Assembly (NCBI GenBank): GCA_030272155.1
Contig: CP126205.1
Coordinates: forward strand, 4,080,501-4,144,500
Reading direction: 5' to 3'
From: Tetradesmus obliquus
Taxonomy: Eukaryota; Chlorophyta; Chlorophyceae; Sphaeropleales; Scenedesmaceae
DNA length: 64,000 bases
Shown here piece after piece: positions 42,992 to 54,366 of this stretch (the first letter of the stretch is position 1; each line of letters starts with the position of its first letter). A program made the translations under genes and the position numbers. Under the pieces are notes generated by a model. The model was not told the origin of the DNA, ran no database searches, and saw only the letters and a list, made by a program, of their open reading frames with translations.

Positions 42992-43744
42992 TGTGCGGTG
43001 TAGCTGTCGCTCGGCGATGCCTTGAAGCCTGAAGCATTTGCTGTGCAGTCACTCGAGTACAGGCAGTACATGCTGCGTATGAGGTGTAGCACGACAAGCA
43101 AAAGCAACAGAGACGCTTACTGTGTTGGCAACGTACCACGTCAGCTGCACAACTAAGAGCAGTGACAGCAGACGTAACTTTCCCGCCCTTTGTTCACGTC
43201 GACATGCCCCTTTATCACCAGGGATGTGGCCTCACACTGCGGAAAAATGTTGCCAGTGATTCTGAAAATCTCCTAACAATATCGATGTACATCTCTCGTT
43301 TGTGCAGCCGGGCCAACGATCACCATGAAAGTGCCACACTTGCCCTGAGGATACAGCCTTGCGAAAGCCGTCAATCGTTCAATCAGTGTTTTACAACATT
43401 TACAGGCCTGATATCATGTTTGAACACTCATCAATCAGTGATTCACTGTAACGCTGCCTGCCCTGACACCTCTGTGTAGCCTCGTGGGGAACAAACTGCA
43501 ATCCACGCAGCGCTGCTTAAAGTTTTACGCGTGCTGCGTCTGCGGTATTGCTCAGACCTGTAGACAGAGACAGGCCGAGTGCCCAGCACACTGGTTGTGA
43601 TCCTTGTGGTTGCCTGGGCCTGCTTCTGCAGGCTCGTCTGTATATTAAGCAATCACAGTTATCATTACAGCAGCTCGTACCCCTAGAGTTCGCTGCCAGG
43701 TGTTGGGCTCTGTTGTGAAGCAGCAGCAGCAGGAGCTTCCTGGC
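42992..43744. promoter_or_regulatory. Divergent intergenic region between TPR and DGAT2-like genes
   Basis: The 753 bp separate two divergently transcribed start codons and must hold both promoters. No clear TATA box or repeated operator-like motif was seen. Confidence 0.4.
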
Positions 43745-45008
43745 ATGGGCGCTTCCCCAGACGACTGTTGTGGAGACACGCACGACGTGGTGTGCAACAG
43801 CGAAGCCATGCTTCAAACCAGCAGCAGCAGCACGGCCTTAAATATGGGGATGGGCCTGCTGAAGCGCAGTAGCTCAGCTATTGTGGCGCCTATTCTAGTT
43901 AATTGTTCGGGAACCTCTTCGGACGAAGGAGAAAGCAGCAGCACCAGTGATCCAGGTTGCGAACCGGCAAAGCGCACCTCTACTGCCAGCTCCTGCGACG
44001 CTTACAGCAGCCAGCAGGATGGCGGGCCGTGCGTGACGCGCATCAGCTTCGATGCGATGAGCAAGGGGCATTACAAGACGGGCGTGCGCTACTGCATGGA
44101 GACGTGGCCGGAGAACGTCATACTACGGGTAGGTGCAGCAGTTGCTCAGCAGTGGCTGGGAGGTACACCGGGCAGTGGCCAGGGCAGGCCTTAGCTGGCC
44201 CAAGCAGCGAGTTAAACAGCACGCGTGCCTGATTGCTGTTTGACTGTGCTTGCCCAGCAATGGCAGGGCCTTGTGCAGCGTGCTTCTGAGCTGCAGCTGA
44301 TGGCAACACTGCTGATATGTACTTCTGCTGGTGCCCTTGCCTGTCCTGCAGGCACTGGACACATTCCTTGCAATGTCATCCATGTTTGGCTACACAGCAA
44401 CACTGGTGCTGATACCAACGCTGGCCATGATAGCTTACTTGCTGCCGTGGAAGATTCCCGCCTGGGGCATAGGCCTGTTCGTCACAGGTGCGCGCAGCTG
44501 TCCAAACCCCACATGCTGCACCACCTTGGTTCACTGTTGGTGCTGGTCACTGCACCGCTGAGATTGCCTGGAGGATTGCCTTAAGAGTCTGTCATCAATG
44601 CTGGCAGCTGCCCTTTTTGGGGCCAAGGTTTTGTCCCACAGCTGCTGTGGGACACGGCAGCAGAACAGCTTCCTGCAAGCATACGAGCAGCTCCACAAGG
44701 CGTGATGTCACCCCTCAGCTTGCCTGGTGACACCAGCAATTGAATAAATATCATCAGACGCACCTGCTGCCTGTTCCTGACCTGCTGGCTGGCTGTTTGT
44801 GGCTTTCCTGCAGGCATCTGCCTGTCTGTGCTGCTGCCAGCTGAGCCGCTGCTGTGGGAGCGCTTCCAGCACAGCACGCTGGTCAGCAGCTGGCGGCGCT
44901 ACTTTGCATTCAGCCTGGCAGTGGAGCAGAAGCTGGACCCGCAGGGCAAGTACATCTTCGCAGGTGAGGCTGGCTCAGGGGAGCAAGAAGGCTTGGGGAA
45001 GGGCATTG

Positions 45009-45039
<31 letters not shown>

Positions 45040-47516
45040 CGCTGAGAGTAAAGGTCGTCGCACGCTTGCAGCCGTGTGTCAGTGCAGCCGTGTCAGTGCA
45101 AGAGCTGGCTTGTGGCGGCAGCAGCAACCAGCAGGGGTGGCAGGCGAAGGAGCAAGGGCATGCTGTGCGGCTTGTTGGAGCAAGCGAGGGGCAGAAGAAG
45201 CAGCAGCAGCAGCAGCAGATGAAATTGATTGCAGTAGTAGTAGCAGCAGCAGCAGCAGCAGCAGCAGCTCTTAATGTGGCTGTTGACGGCAACTGCTGCA
45301 GCACTCTTGGTTGGGGGCTGCGGCAGAGGCCGTGCTGCCGTACAAATGTGCTAGTTGCTTGCTATGAGTGCCTCGTGAAGCAGCAGCAGCTTGATATCGA
45401 GGAATGCTGCATCAGTGCATGTGCAACAGGGGTAACTCCAATGAACACAGTGATGCAGTGGCAGCGAGGCATCAAAAGTGCGGGTGTAGCAGTACTATGT
45501 GCCCGTTGCACCAACGGAGGCACTGCAGAAAACAGCAACATCCACAGCAGCAGCCACGATTGGCACGGCGCAAATGTATTGGGACTGTGCTGCTGTCTGC
45601 GGCTCACTATACGCCTCCATTCGTGCTGCAGGCTTCCCGCATGGCGTGTTCCCTGTGAGCGAGCTGCTGTGCATCAGCCTCATGCTCAAGGTGTGGCCGG
45701 GCCTGCGCGTGTACAGCATTGCAGCCAGCAGCGTGTTCAGCGTGCCGGTGTGGCGCCACATCATGGCGTGGACGGGCGCGCGGCCAGCCACGCGGCGCTG
45801 GTTCCGGAAGCTGCTGCAGCAGGTGGGTGTTCCAACAGCGGCTTTTGTTCAAAGCAGCAGCGCGCAGCTGTTCAAAGCAGCAGCGCGTAGCTGGAGGGCG
45901 TTATTTGGAACCTTGCTGTTACTGTCCGTCTGGTGTAGGTGTACTGTGTGCACGGCATGCAGGCACGTGCGTGTGAGTGCAGCTGTCGCTGCTGAAGTAC
46001 TGTCAGAGCAGGTGCTTGGCTGTTGCGCAATCTAGGCGTTGGTGTCATATGTAGTGTTGGCGTGTTCATCTGCGCAACCGCATGTGCTGCTGCTGCTGCT
46101 GCTGCCGTCGCAGGGCTCTGTGTCGTTGGTGCCTGGCGGCATGTCGTAGATGTCTCTGTGGTGTGCCTGCTACACTGGTATACCCACCGAAACCGCTGAA
46201 TGCGCTCCTATTGTGCTGCATGTCCTGTAGGGCTCTGTGTCGCTGGTGCCTGGCGGCATCGCGGAGATGTTCCTGTGGGAGGAGGGCCGCGAGGTGATCA
46301 AGGTGCGGGACCGCAAGGGCTTCGTGCGGCTGGCGGTGGAGCAGGGCGTGCCGCTGGTGCCCGTGTACCACTTTGGCAACAGCAAGCTGTTCAGGTGAGG
46401 CCGCAGCAGTGGGGCGAGAAGCAGTGCTTGCAGGAAGGGGTGCTGCGTGCAGGGGCCTTGCAGGAAGGGTTGCAGCTGGTGAGCACAAGCAGCGGGGCTT
46501 GCAGGAGCGGGTGCAGCTGGTGGGCAGCAAGCCGCGGGCCTTGCAGGAAGGGGTGCAGCTGGTGAGCAGCAAGCAGTGAGGAAGGGTGCGGCTGGCTGAG
46601 CAGTGAAGCTAGTAGGATTGGATGCAGCTGGTGGGCAGCTAGCACCAGGGCTTACAGGAAGGGCCGCAGCTGGAGCAGCAGTGTGTATGCCGGACAATAC
46701 ACACTGCTGCTGCTGGTTGATCAGCGAGCAGTGAGGCTTGCGAGCAGTGAGGCTTGCAGAAGCAGGTGCACCTGGATCCTGAGCGTCTGTTGCCTGTGTA
46801 CTTGTGCAGCTGTGCCATTGTGCATCTTTATCCTTATCTTTATGTCCATCCCCCACCAGCAGCATTTGTCCAGCGTTCGCGTAGAGACATTCACAATCAA
46901 GCCTGACGGTGCCTCTTCTGCTGTGTGCTGCTGTTGTCCTTGCAGTTGGGTGGCGCCGCGCAGCTGGGAGGTGCTTGCGCGGCGGGTGCGCATGGCGCTG
47001 GGCTACCCAAAGGGCCGCTGGGGCACGCTCATGCCACGCAAGTGAGTCTGAAGCAGGGCTCGGGCCGGTGCTGCTGCCTGCGACTGCGCACAGCGTGGCC
47101 GCCTGCAGCAAACTCAAGATAGTGTGGTGTGGTCTCTCTATGTGCAGCAGCGCTTCGGAAACTTTGCCCATCGTAGATTTCCTCCTGCAATTCAGCTGAC
47201 GTGTGATCCTGCACTGTTCTTGTCTTTTTTGCTCTTTTTCATATTTCGTGCAGTGAGCCGCTGTTTGTGGCAGTAGGCGCGCCAAAGCTGAGCCGTGTTT
47301 CTGCACTCCGTGCCTCTGTTTGTCCTGTTGTGCAGTGAGCCGCTGTTCATGGCGGTGGGTGCGCCCATCCCGGTGCCGCGGATCGCGCCAGGCCAGCCCG
47401 GCTATGCCGAGGCGGTGGAGGCAGCACACGCGCAGCTGGTGGATGCGCTGGTGGCGCTGTACGAGAAGTACCGTGGGCAGTACGGCTGGGACGACCGCGA
47501 GCTGGTGGTCATGTGA
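43745..47516 (+). CDS. Type-2 diacylglycerol/monoacylglycerol acyltransferase (DGAT2 family), ~433 residues
   Basis: Acyl-CoA-dependent acylation of diacylglycerol (or a related alcohol) at the ER, last step of triacylglycerol synthesis. Exons 43745-44128, 44352-44487, 44814-44963, 45632-45822, 46231-46394, 46946-47041 and 47336-47516 total 1302 nt in phase. The first ~95 residues are Ser-rich and variable. Two hydrophobic segments (LDTFLAMSSMFGYTATLVLI and WGIGLFVTGICLSVLL) precede the catalytic block YIFAGFPHGVFPVSE, where most relatives have (H/E)PH(G/S). Then come VPGGIAEMFLWE, RKGFVRLAVEQGVPLVPVYH and FGN, and the C-terminal EPLFMAVGAPIPVPRI. The start is the first ATG in frame; an earlier start is possible. 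Fragments of exons 5 and 7 are duplicated upstream of the true ones. Confidence 0.88.
46113..46170 (+). repeat. Truncated copy of DGAT2-like exon 5
   Basis: After GTCGCAG the sequence repeats GGCTCTGTGTCGTTGGTGCC (true exon at 46231) for about 30 bp, with diverging similarity after that and an early TAG. Confidence 0.85.
46430..46670 (+). repeat. Degenerate ~40-bp minisatellite in DGAT2-like intron 5
   Basis: Variants of CTTGCAGGA(A/G)(G/C)GGGTGCAGCTGG followed by TGAGCAGCAAGC recur about six times. This multiplies CAG acceptor-like and GTGAGC donor-like signals inside the intron. Confidence 0.8.
47253..47290 (+). repeat. Truncated copy of DGAT2-like exon 7
   Basis: GTGCAG then TGAGCCGCTGTTTGTGGCAG, matching the true exon start at 47336, followed by divergence after about 30 bp. 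Confidence 0.85.
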
Positions 47517-50500
47517 GCAGTACAAGCGGCAGTAGGGCTGGTGCTTGTGCTGCTGCTGCTGCGTCAGCAGCCTGGAGCTTGTGCTATAAGGAGCTTGCAG
47601 GCCTGCTGGCGCTTGCAGCAGCAGCGTGCGGGCTGCGGCTGGCTTGGTCAACATTTTGTCAAGCAGAACATTGAGACTGCTGTGTGAGCAGTGCAATGGT
47701 CTGCTGTTAGGGGAGTCACTTGACTGCTGTGCGTGCAGCGCAATTGTGCCTGCAGCTTATGTGGAAATGAGCGGTGGATCTGCTGGCAGTCGCTTGTCAA
47801 GGCTTGTGTGCGTGTGAAAGGCAGTGGCAGAGAATCTGGTGGAAACAGCAGCAGCAGCACCTTGCCGTGGTGCTGGTGTGTGACGTGATCATGTGATGGT
47901 GAGTCGCCTTGCACAAGGGGTGGCGGAATGTTTGCATGCATGCATCGTCTGTCCTGTACAACAGCAGGAGCGGTTGCTGGGATGACTGTGTGGTGCCTTC
48001 AGCTGCTATGTGTGGTGCGGTTTATGCACGAGAGCAAGGTGTCACCCGGGGATGGACTGGTATATCCGACAACGTTTGAAAGTGTAATGAGGGCTGTGTG
48101 CGGCTGCGTCTGGCAACTGCAGCAGCATGTGCCCCGCATCATCTGTGTTGCTGTGGCACACCTGATTCTTCCGTTCAGGGTGTGGCATGCGTGTCAGGTG
48201 TCAGGTGGTGGTGAGCGGCAGTGGGTGACAACAGAGTGGCGGGAGGGCGGTGCGAGGTGCTTGCACGATCGCAGTAACTTTGCTTGTGGCATCTGTGCTA
48301 TGTGGCATGAGGTTTTGGAACAGCTGCTCAAGCAGGCATTGCGGCACTACCCTATGCCTGTGGCAGCTGCAATAGGATGCTGCTGGATGTGCTTGCAGTA
48401 TCATGTGCTTTGGATTAGCGACCAGGCATGCTTTAGCACAGTACAACAGTGTGCTTTGGTAGGTGGTAGCATCTAGTCGTCAGCGCGTTCAGACGCCTAT
48501 CTCTGCCGGCCACTTCAACCAGGCCTGGTCCGGGCGGCACTTTGTTAGCTAGGTCTTGACTGCGCTCCCCGTCAGCTGCAACAGGCTGGCATGCATTGCC
48601 ATGTGTGCGTGTTTGCTTGGTGTGGGCATCCGTATGACGGTGGGTGACGCCGTGCTCGCTTGTTGTCGAGCTCTGGTCTAGGATATGAGTGTAGGCTTAG
48701 GCTTGGGCGCGCCTCCCTCCCTGCGCATGATGGTGGCAGGGGTGTGTGGCTGAAAGAAGTGTCCTGTTGCTAGGTGTGCATGTGTGCGTGTGTCGCTAGT
48801 CAGGTCTTTGTTGGCAGGTGTGTTATGTGATACATGCGCTGAGCAGCGCAGGGGTGTGTGATGACTGCAATATGGACCTTAGGTGTGCTGTAAGCAGCGT
48901 GTGCGGAGGCTGAGGCCTGAGGGGCCTGTTACACATGCAGATGTGCTGCACAACTTGGCGCAGGGAGCGGGTCTTTCAGCAGTGCTTGCAGCAGCAGCAG
49001 CATATCGGTGCAACATAAAACAGTCATACAGCAGTCTATGTGTACTTTTAAAGAGTATGCTCTTGGCAATGATGCAAGGCAAGGCAAGGATTTGCCGCCA
49101 GGCTGGGGCGCTGATTTCTGGTTGGTGATGGGTCCTGCGACGGCCCCACATTGGGTGCCTGGGGCGCTGTGGTTTTGGCTTCACCTCTGTTTTGTGTTTG
49201 CGTAGCTCGTCCAGCATGGAAAGGACTGCCTTGCATTGGTGTGTGTTAGGCTTTTGGTTTTGATTTTTAGCATGTGGGGCTCTGCCTGGTCTGGCTGAGG
49301 CCCGTCATGGTTGCTTACTCTTACCCAAATCAGCAGCTCAGGTGGCAGCTTATGTCAGGTAGCATGCTATGGCGGATGAAAGCGGGGGACTTGGCCTGGA
49401 TATGGCTGGCTCGTCTTGTCTGTATGCTTGCGTGTTGCACTCAGCCGTACACTGGTATGATGAGCACCAGTGTATTGCTGTGGCTGCAAGCCTAAGCCAG
49501 GGTCTGGCGCTGACCTGGCATTGAGTGCAGCATCTGCCAGGGCTGTCCTGCGTGCTGCAGCAGGTGAAGCAGCACCTTACAACGTGACTACATGTACATA
49601 TCACACATTCAAGGCTGTTACGCGTCTCAGTGATGTTGGTTGGCTACAAGCATTGGCATCAGCGGCTGCAGCGTACTCGGCTGCCGTGCTGCTTGCTGCC
49701 AGGGGTGCCAGTTTCACAAACGAGGCGCAGCCACCAACATGAACGTCTTGCTGCGTGGCTGGGTTTGCAGCGCTTCTGCTTCTGTTTGGCTCACTGCAGG
49801 GCGCAAGCATGTACATGGCACAGCCCGCTGCGCACATGTGTTGTCAGTTACTTGCCTTGATCCTGTGTTGCGCCAGTCGGCGATCCTGCCTTGTTGCGCA
49901 GGGTGGCATGTGGGCCTGAGTATCTGCATAGACAGTCGTAGCGGCTTGGCAAAGCACCTATGCGTGTTGTCCTTGTACAATTCTGCATGGGCTTCTGGCC
50001 ACCGTGGCACCTGCCTGTGACAGCTGTGGCAGGTTGGATGATTTTTTTCAACACCCGTTTGTACATGCAAACTTTCTGGGGAGCAGCTCCAGGCTCGCCA
50101 TCCTCACCATGTACGGTGTTGGGAATTGCAGTACAGGCAGCTGGCGTGATATGCAGCATGGTGTGTGGCTGACTGCCATTTATTGCATGTATGGTGTTAT
50201 CTCTAGTGCTGCACAGGTTTTCGCTGCTGTCCCTGTATCCTTGTGTGTGCATGCGTCGTTCTTGTGTGGGAATATGTTTGGGAACGGGGTGGCATGGCTG
50301 GTGTGGCCTGCTGCTGTGTGTTTCAGCTGCTTCAGCTTGTGGGTTGAGGGCTTACGGTGCTACATGCTTTGCTGCAATGCACTCGTCTACACACTGACAG
50401 CTGCTAGGAGTGGATTTATCGTGCTTTTCAGATAAATGTAAATGAATCTTTTTATTAACATATAAAGTACCAGCAGATTGTGTGCATGCGCTGCTTGCTC

Positions 50501-50819
50501 AACTTTCACTTTGTTTTTGCTGACCTGTTTGTCAGCATCACCATCACATGCCTGCAGATGCCCCTGCAGTATCGATACGATCCAAAATATCAACAACATC
50601 AGCATGTTTGCTGCTTACATGTGATACGCTCGATTAGTGAGCCAGAGTACAAGCACAACAAGTGGCAGCTGAGCAGTCAAGGACAGGTCTTGCGTGTCAC
50701 CTCGTTCTTCCTATCAGCTTGTGGACGCTCTCGTTGCACAGAATCAACTTTCTTCGCTACTTTGACTACTTCCACCATCCTTTACCCTTCACGTCAGCAC
50801 AGCAGCAGCAAACGCAACC
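47517..50819. other. 3.3-kb intergenic stretch, no gene recognised
   Basis: Several open frames of 60-180 codons exist on both strands, but none shows a family motif, sensible composition or exon structure that I can support. The region has no obvious repeats in common with spacers A-C. Confidence 0.5.
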
Positions 50820-52673
50820 ATGTTGTGCGCAATGCCTCAGAGGGCTGGCCTGGCTGCACGTGTATCGCAGAAGCAGCACAGCAGGTGACAATGGGTCACA
50901 ATGGTGCATCTTGACCAATGCATCTGTGCTGGGCAAACAGCTGACCAGATCGTGTGAACATCACCCAGGTGTGTGCGGCCAGCCATGAGCAGACGGCAAC
51001 TGAAGGCCCAGGCTCTCTTCGGTGGCGGAAACAAGGAGGTGAGCGTGCCAGCAGCGCGGCAGCGACTCGAGGACCACCGTACTGTGTGATTGTTCTGCTG
51101 CATGCATATCTGTCCCAGGACTGAGGTCAAGCAGGCCTGGCGTTTTATACGCTCATATAGCTTGTGACTTTGCATCTTATTTTTCAACGTATCATCTGTC
51201 TGGCTGTTTGGTTGCTGCAGGGTGGCGGTGGTGGCATGCCCAACCCCTTTGACATGGGCAAGCTGATGGAGAGTGTGAAGAAGGCGCAGCAGCTGGTGCA
51301 GGTGGAGACGCAGCGGGTGCAGGCAGAGCTCGATGCGTGAGTAGCTGTAGTTGGAGCAATATGTGCTGGTTCCTGCAAGTGCTGGGCAGGCTGTGGCACT
51401 GCAGTGATGTGTGTGGGGCTGGGCGTGCTGCAGCGGAGAGAACTTGCAGGACAGCACATGGTGTTGCATGCATTGCTGCACAAATGCGCAGCATGCTGTT
51501 TGCAGCTTGATACTTCGGTTGCTATGCCTTGCTGTGCTGCCTGTTTGACCTGGTCTGCTGCTTGATGACCTGACTGCACCTGCACAACCAGCACTGACCC
51601 CTGGTGCACCGCAGTTCATACTGCTAAGCAGTTTGCGCTTTCTCCTGCCGCTGCTCAATTGTTTGTGCATGTTTATGCGTGCAGCACCGAGTTTGATGGC
51701 TACGATGAGGATGAGACTGTCAAGGTGAGCTCCTGCAGGTTCATGCAAGTCCCTGCAAGCGCCTGCTGCATGTGTTCTGATGATGATGCCTTACTATACT
51801 GCATCAAGCATCCAACATAACACCAGCTGTCTGCAGAGTTCACGCTGTTCCGTGTTGTTGCTCAGGCTCTTGACACCATGTTGCAACGTCCAATGTCACA
51901 CCATTGCTTATTTCGCCCAAAACTTCGCCCAAATCGCTGTGTGTTTTGCACAGCAAACTATTCCGACGGCTTTTGCCTGCATGTATGGGTGATGTTCTGA
52001 GCTGCAGGTGGTGATGAACGGCAACCAGGTGCCCAAGTCAGTGGAGATCACCCAGGAGGCCATCGACACAGGCGCAGAGGTGCGGCAGCGGCAGCAGCAG
52101 CAGCAGCAGCAGGAGATGTGCAGCGGCAGGGCAGAGGCCCGGCCTGCTGGCAGCGGCGCGGCTGCAACCTACACAAACAACAATGTTGCTATGTTGCTCA
52201 AAAAAAAAAAGCAACATAGCAACATTGTTGTTTGTGTAGGTTGCAGCCGCGCCGCTGCCAGCCTGTGAAATCAGCAAATCCAGCAGCAGCCCCTGATGAT
52301 TTCGATTTTGTACGGGTATACTCACACCAGCTGCGGCTGCACCTGCGTATTCACTTCCATTGCTGATTTTTTCTTGTCTGCTTCTGCATGCTGGTATCCT
52401 GCCCTGCAGGAGCTGTCGCGCCGGCTGACGCTGGCCATGCAGGAGGCTTTCACCACCGTGTATGCCTCGCACCTGCCTGCATTCCTGCCCGCACATTCCT
52501 CACTGCCTGTTACGTTAATGTGTTTCTTGCAGGAGCTGTCGCGCCGGCTGACGCTGGCCATGCAGGAGGCGCACGGCAAGAGCGTGACAGGCATGAAGTC
52601 TAAGATGCAGGACCTGGCCAAGTCGCTGGGCCTGCCGAACCCGGCAGCACTCACGGGAGGCGGCGGCATGTAA
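50820..52673 (+). CDS. YbaB/EbfC-family nucleoid-associated protein, probably plastid, ~167 residues
   Basis: Small homodimeric DNA-binding proteins of bacteria and plastids. Exons 50820-50884, 50969-51038, 51221-51336, 51685-51724, 52008-52079 and 52533-52673 total 504 nt in phase. The N-terminus (MLCAMPQRAGLAARVSQKQ, then RRQLKAQALFGGG) is basic and Ser/Ala/Arg-rich like a transit peptide. The family core follows: PNPFDMGKLMESVKKAQQLV, VETQRVQAELDA, the strand EFDGYDEDETVKVVMNG, and the C-terminal helix LSRRLTLAMQEAHGKSVTGM ending GLPNPAAL and a Gly-rich tail. The first exon and its 84-nt intron are the least certain parts. Intron 5 contains a long perfect hairpin and a truncated copy of exon 6. 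Confidence 0.83.
52146..52262. repeat. Perfect 53-bp inverted repeat with an 11-nt A-rich loop
   Basis: Left arm 52146-52198 starts GCTGGCAGCGGCGCGGCTGC and ends ATGTTGCT; right arm 52210-52262 is its exact reverse complement; the loop is C then a run of A. It lies in intron 5 of the YbaB-family gene and would form a very stable hairpin in RNA or cruciform in DNA. Confidence 0.95.
52411..52448 (+). repeat. Truncated upstream copy of YbaB-family exon 6
   Basis: CTGCAG then ELSRRLTLAMQEA coding sequence identical to the true exon start at 52533, diverging at the next codon. Confidence 0.9.
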
Positions 52674-52864
52674 AGTGCTTTGCGGTGGCAGCAGCAGCAG
52701 CAGCAGCAGAGGATTTGGCCAAGTCCCTGGGCGTGCTGTCGCGCCGGCGGCGGCGCATGTAAAGGGCTTTCAAGCGGCAACGGCAGCAGCAGCAGAGCAG
52801 GATGTGGCCAAGCTTCTTGGCCTACCCACCCAAGCGGATTTCTGCAAGTGGCCCCAGTTTGCAG

Positions 52865-52895
<31 letters not shown>

Positions 52896-54366
52896 TGCTG
52901 CAAGGCTGCAGGAGCGCAGGAGCGCAGCAGGGTTCGAACTGGTGGGCTAGTGTGTGCGGCGCGCTGAGCAGCTAAGCATCAAATGCAAAACCCCATTCGA
53001 TTGGTGGGTGGGCAGTTGCACAGGGTGGTCTGATACATGCACGCTTAAGCTTGTGCTGTAGTGATTAGCAGCTGTGCTGGCGTTACTAGGCGACAGCCAT
53101 GGCTGGCAAGCAGGAACACCGCACCATACTGTGCATGTGGTCAGCAGCGGCAGGCAAAAGACCGTGTTTGTGTTGTTGACATCCAAATGTTGACTGCTGA
53201 CACCCTATCAGAGGCAAAGACGCTTGCCTATGCAGCGCCTGCACAGCTGTTAGGGCATTGACATCGACTCGAGGCCACGTGTCGCTTTTGATGTGTTGAT
53301 GTTGCGTTTTGTGCTGCAGCTGGCAGTTTGTGCATGTGTTGCTGTGCATGTTTCCACGGACCATTGAGTTGCTTTCCTGATGTTTTCAAGCCCAGAAGCA
53401 AGCAGCAAGTTGTGCTGCAGCAAGCCTGCTGCATGACGCCAGCAGGAGCTGATGTACATGTTTGTTTCTCATGGTATCGTAGAACCAAAGACAGCTGTCA
53501 TTGCATTTTTGCATTTGGGCACAAAAGTCATCGTTTTTGCAGGGGTTGTTTGAGCAGCATACCCGCGGGCACGGTAGGCTACCCTACTCTCAGGCTGGCT
53601 TGAAGCCACGTTGCTTTGGTTCAGGGAGCGTGCCTAAGCAGCGGCTGCTTGCAGCGGCTGCAGTAGCACTTGCTAGCAACAAGCTGCAACTGCATGGCCT
53701 GGTATTGAAAAGTGTAATTCATCACTGAGCATGTTTCACGCGCGTGCGGCTTCACTGCCTTCACTGTCCAAGGCTTGACAGTCTAAGCCAGCCTCAGGCA
53801 GGGATATCTGCCTGCGTAGCACATATGATCATGCATGTTGCTGTACAGCTGGACAGCCGCTTGACAGCTCACTGCCAACTCCACAGTCGTAGCCAACATG
53901 AAAAGGCTGTTGCCCGTGCAAATCATCACCACTTAATGTGACAGATCTGCTACACCCTGCCAGATCCACACCGGCAACAAAAACACAGTGCATCAGCCAA
54001 GCATGCATATAAAGAGATATGCCGAATGCATACATTACAAGCATAAGCATAATGCAACATCGTGCACACTCACATAGCTAGACGGTCCCCCCGGGCTATC
54101 ATGCAGCAGCAAACACTGTTTGTACGGCGTACACTGTATGCCTGCCAGGCAAGAACACAGGTCTACACTGTACACCCTGAGGGTAAACTGTCTATAAAAA
54201 GGAACAAAAGTAACATAGGAAGCTCCGCATCCGCAGCTGATTTCATCGCTGCTGCTCAGCTTTCAAGCTGACTGTGATGCCCGGTTGATGTGCTGCTGCA
54301 TGCTCGCTGCATTCATGGTCCACCACCAGTCGCCAATGCCTGCTGCTGCAGCGCCCAGCCCTACTC
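52674..54366. other. Region between convergent genes; exon fragments near its left end
   Basis: 52706-52762 and 52800-52835 repeat the DLAKSLG(L) part of the YbaB-family last exon, the first with its own ATGTAA end. The rest (52900-54366) shows no gene. It must include the 3' UTR of the minus-strand papain-LysM-LRR gene. Confidence 0.6.

Noticed and set aside
46170..47696. 508-codon minus-strand open frame
   Set aside because: Antisense of DGAT2-like exons 5-7, whose + strand protein is recognisable; the open frame reflects G/C-rich codon bias and the minisatellite.
49470..49742. Possible Ala-rich coding exon in the 47.5-50.8 kb gap
   Set aside because: Composition alone; no splice-consistent neighbours and no motif.
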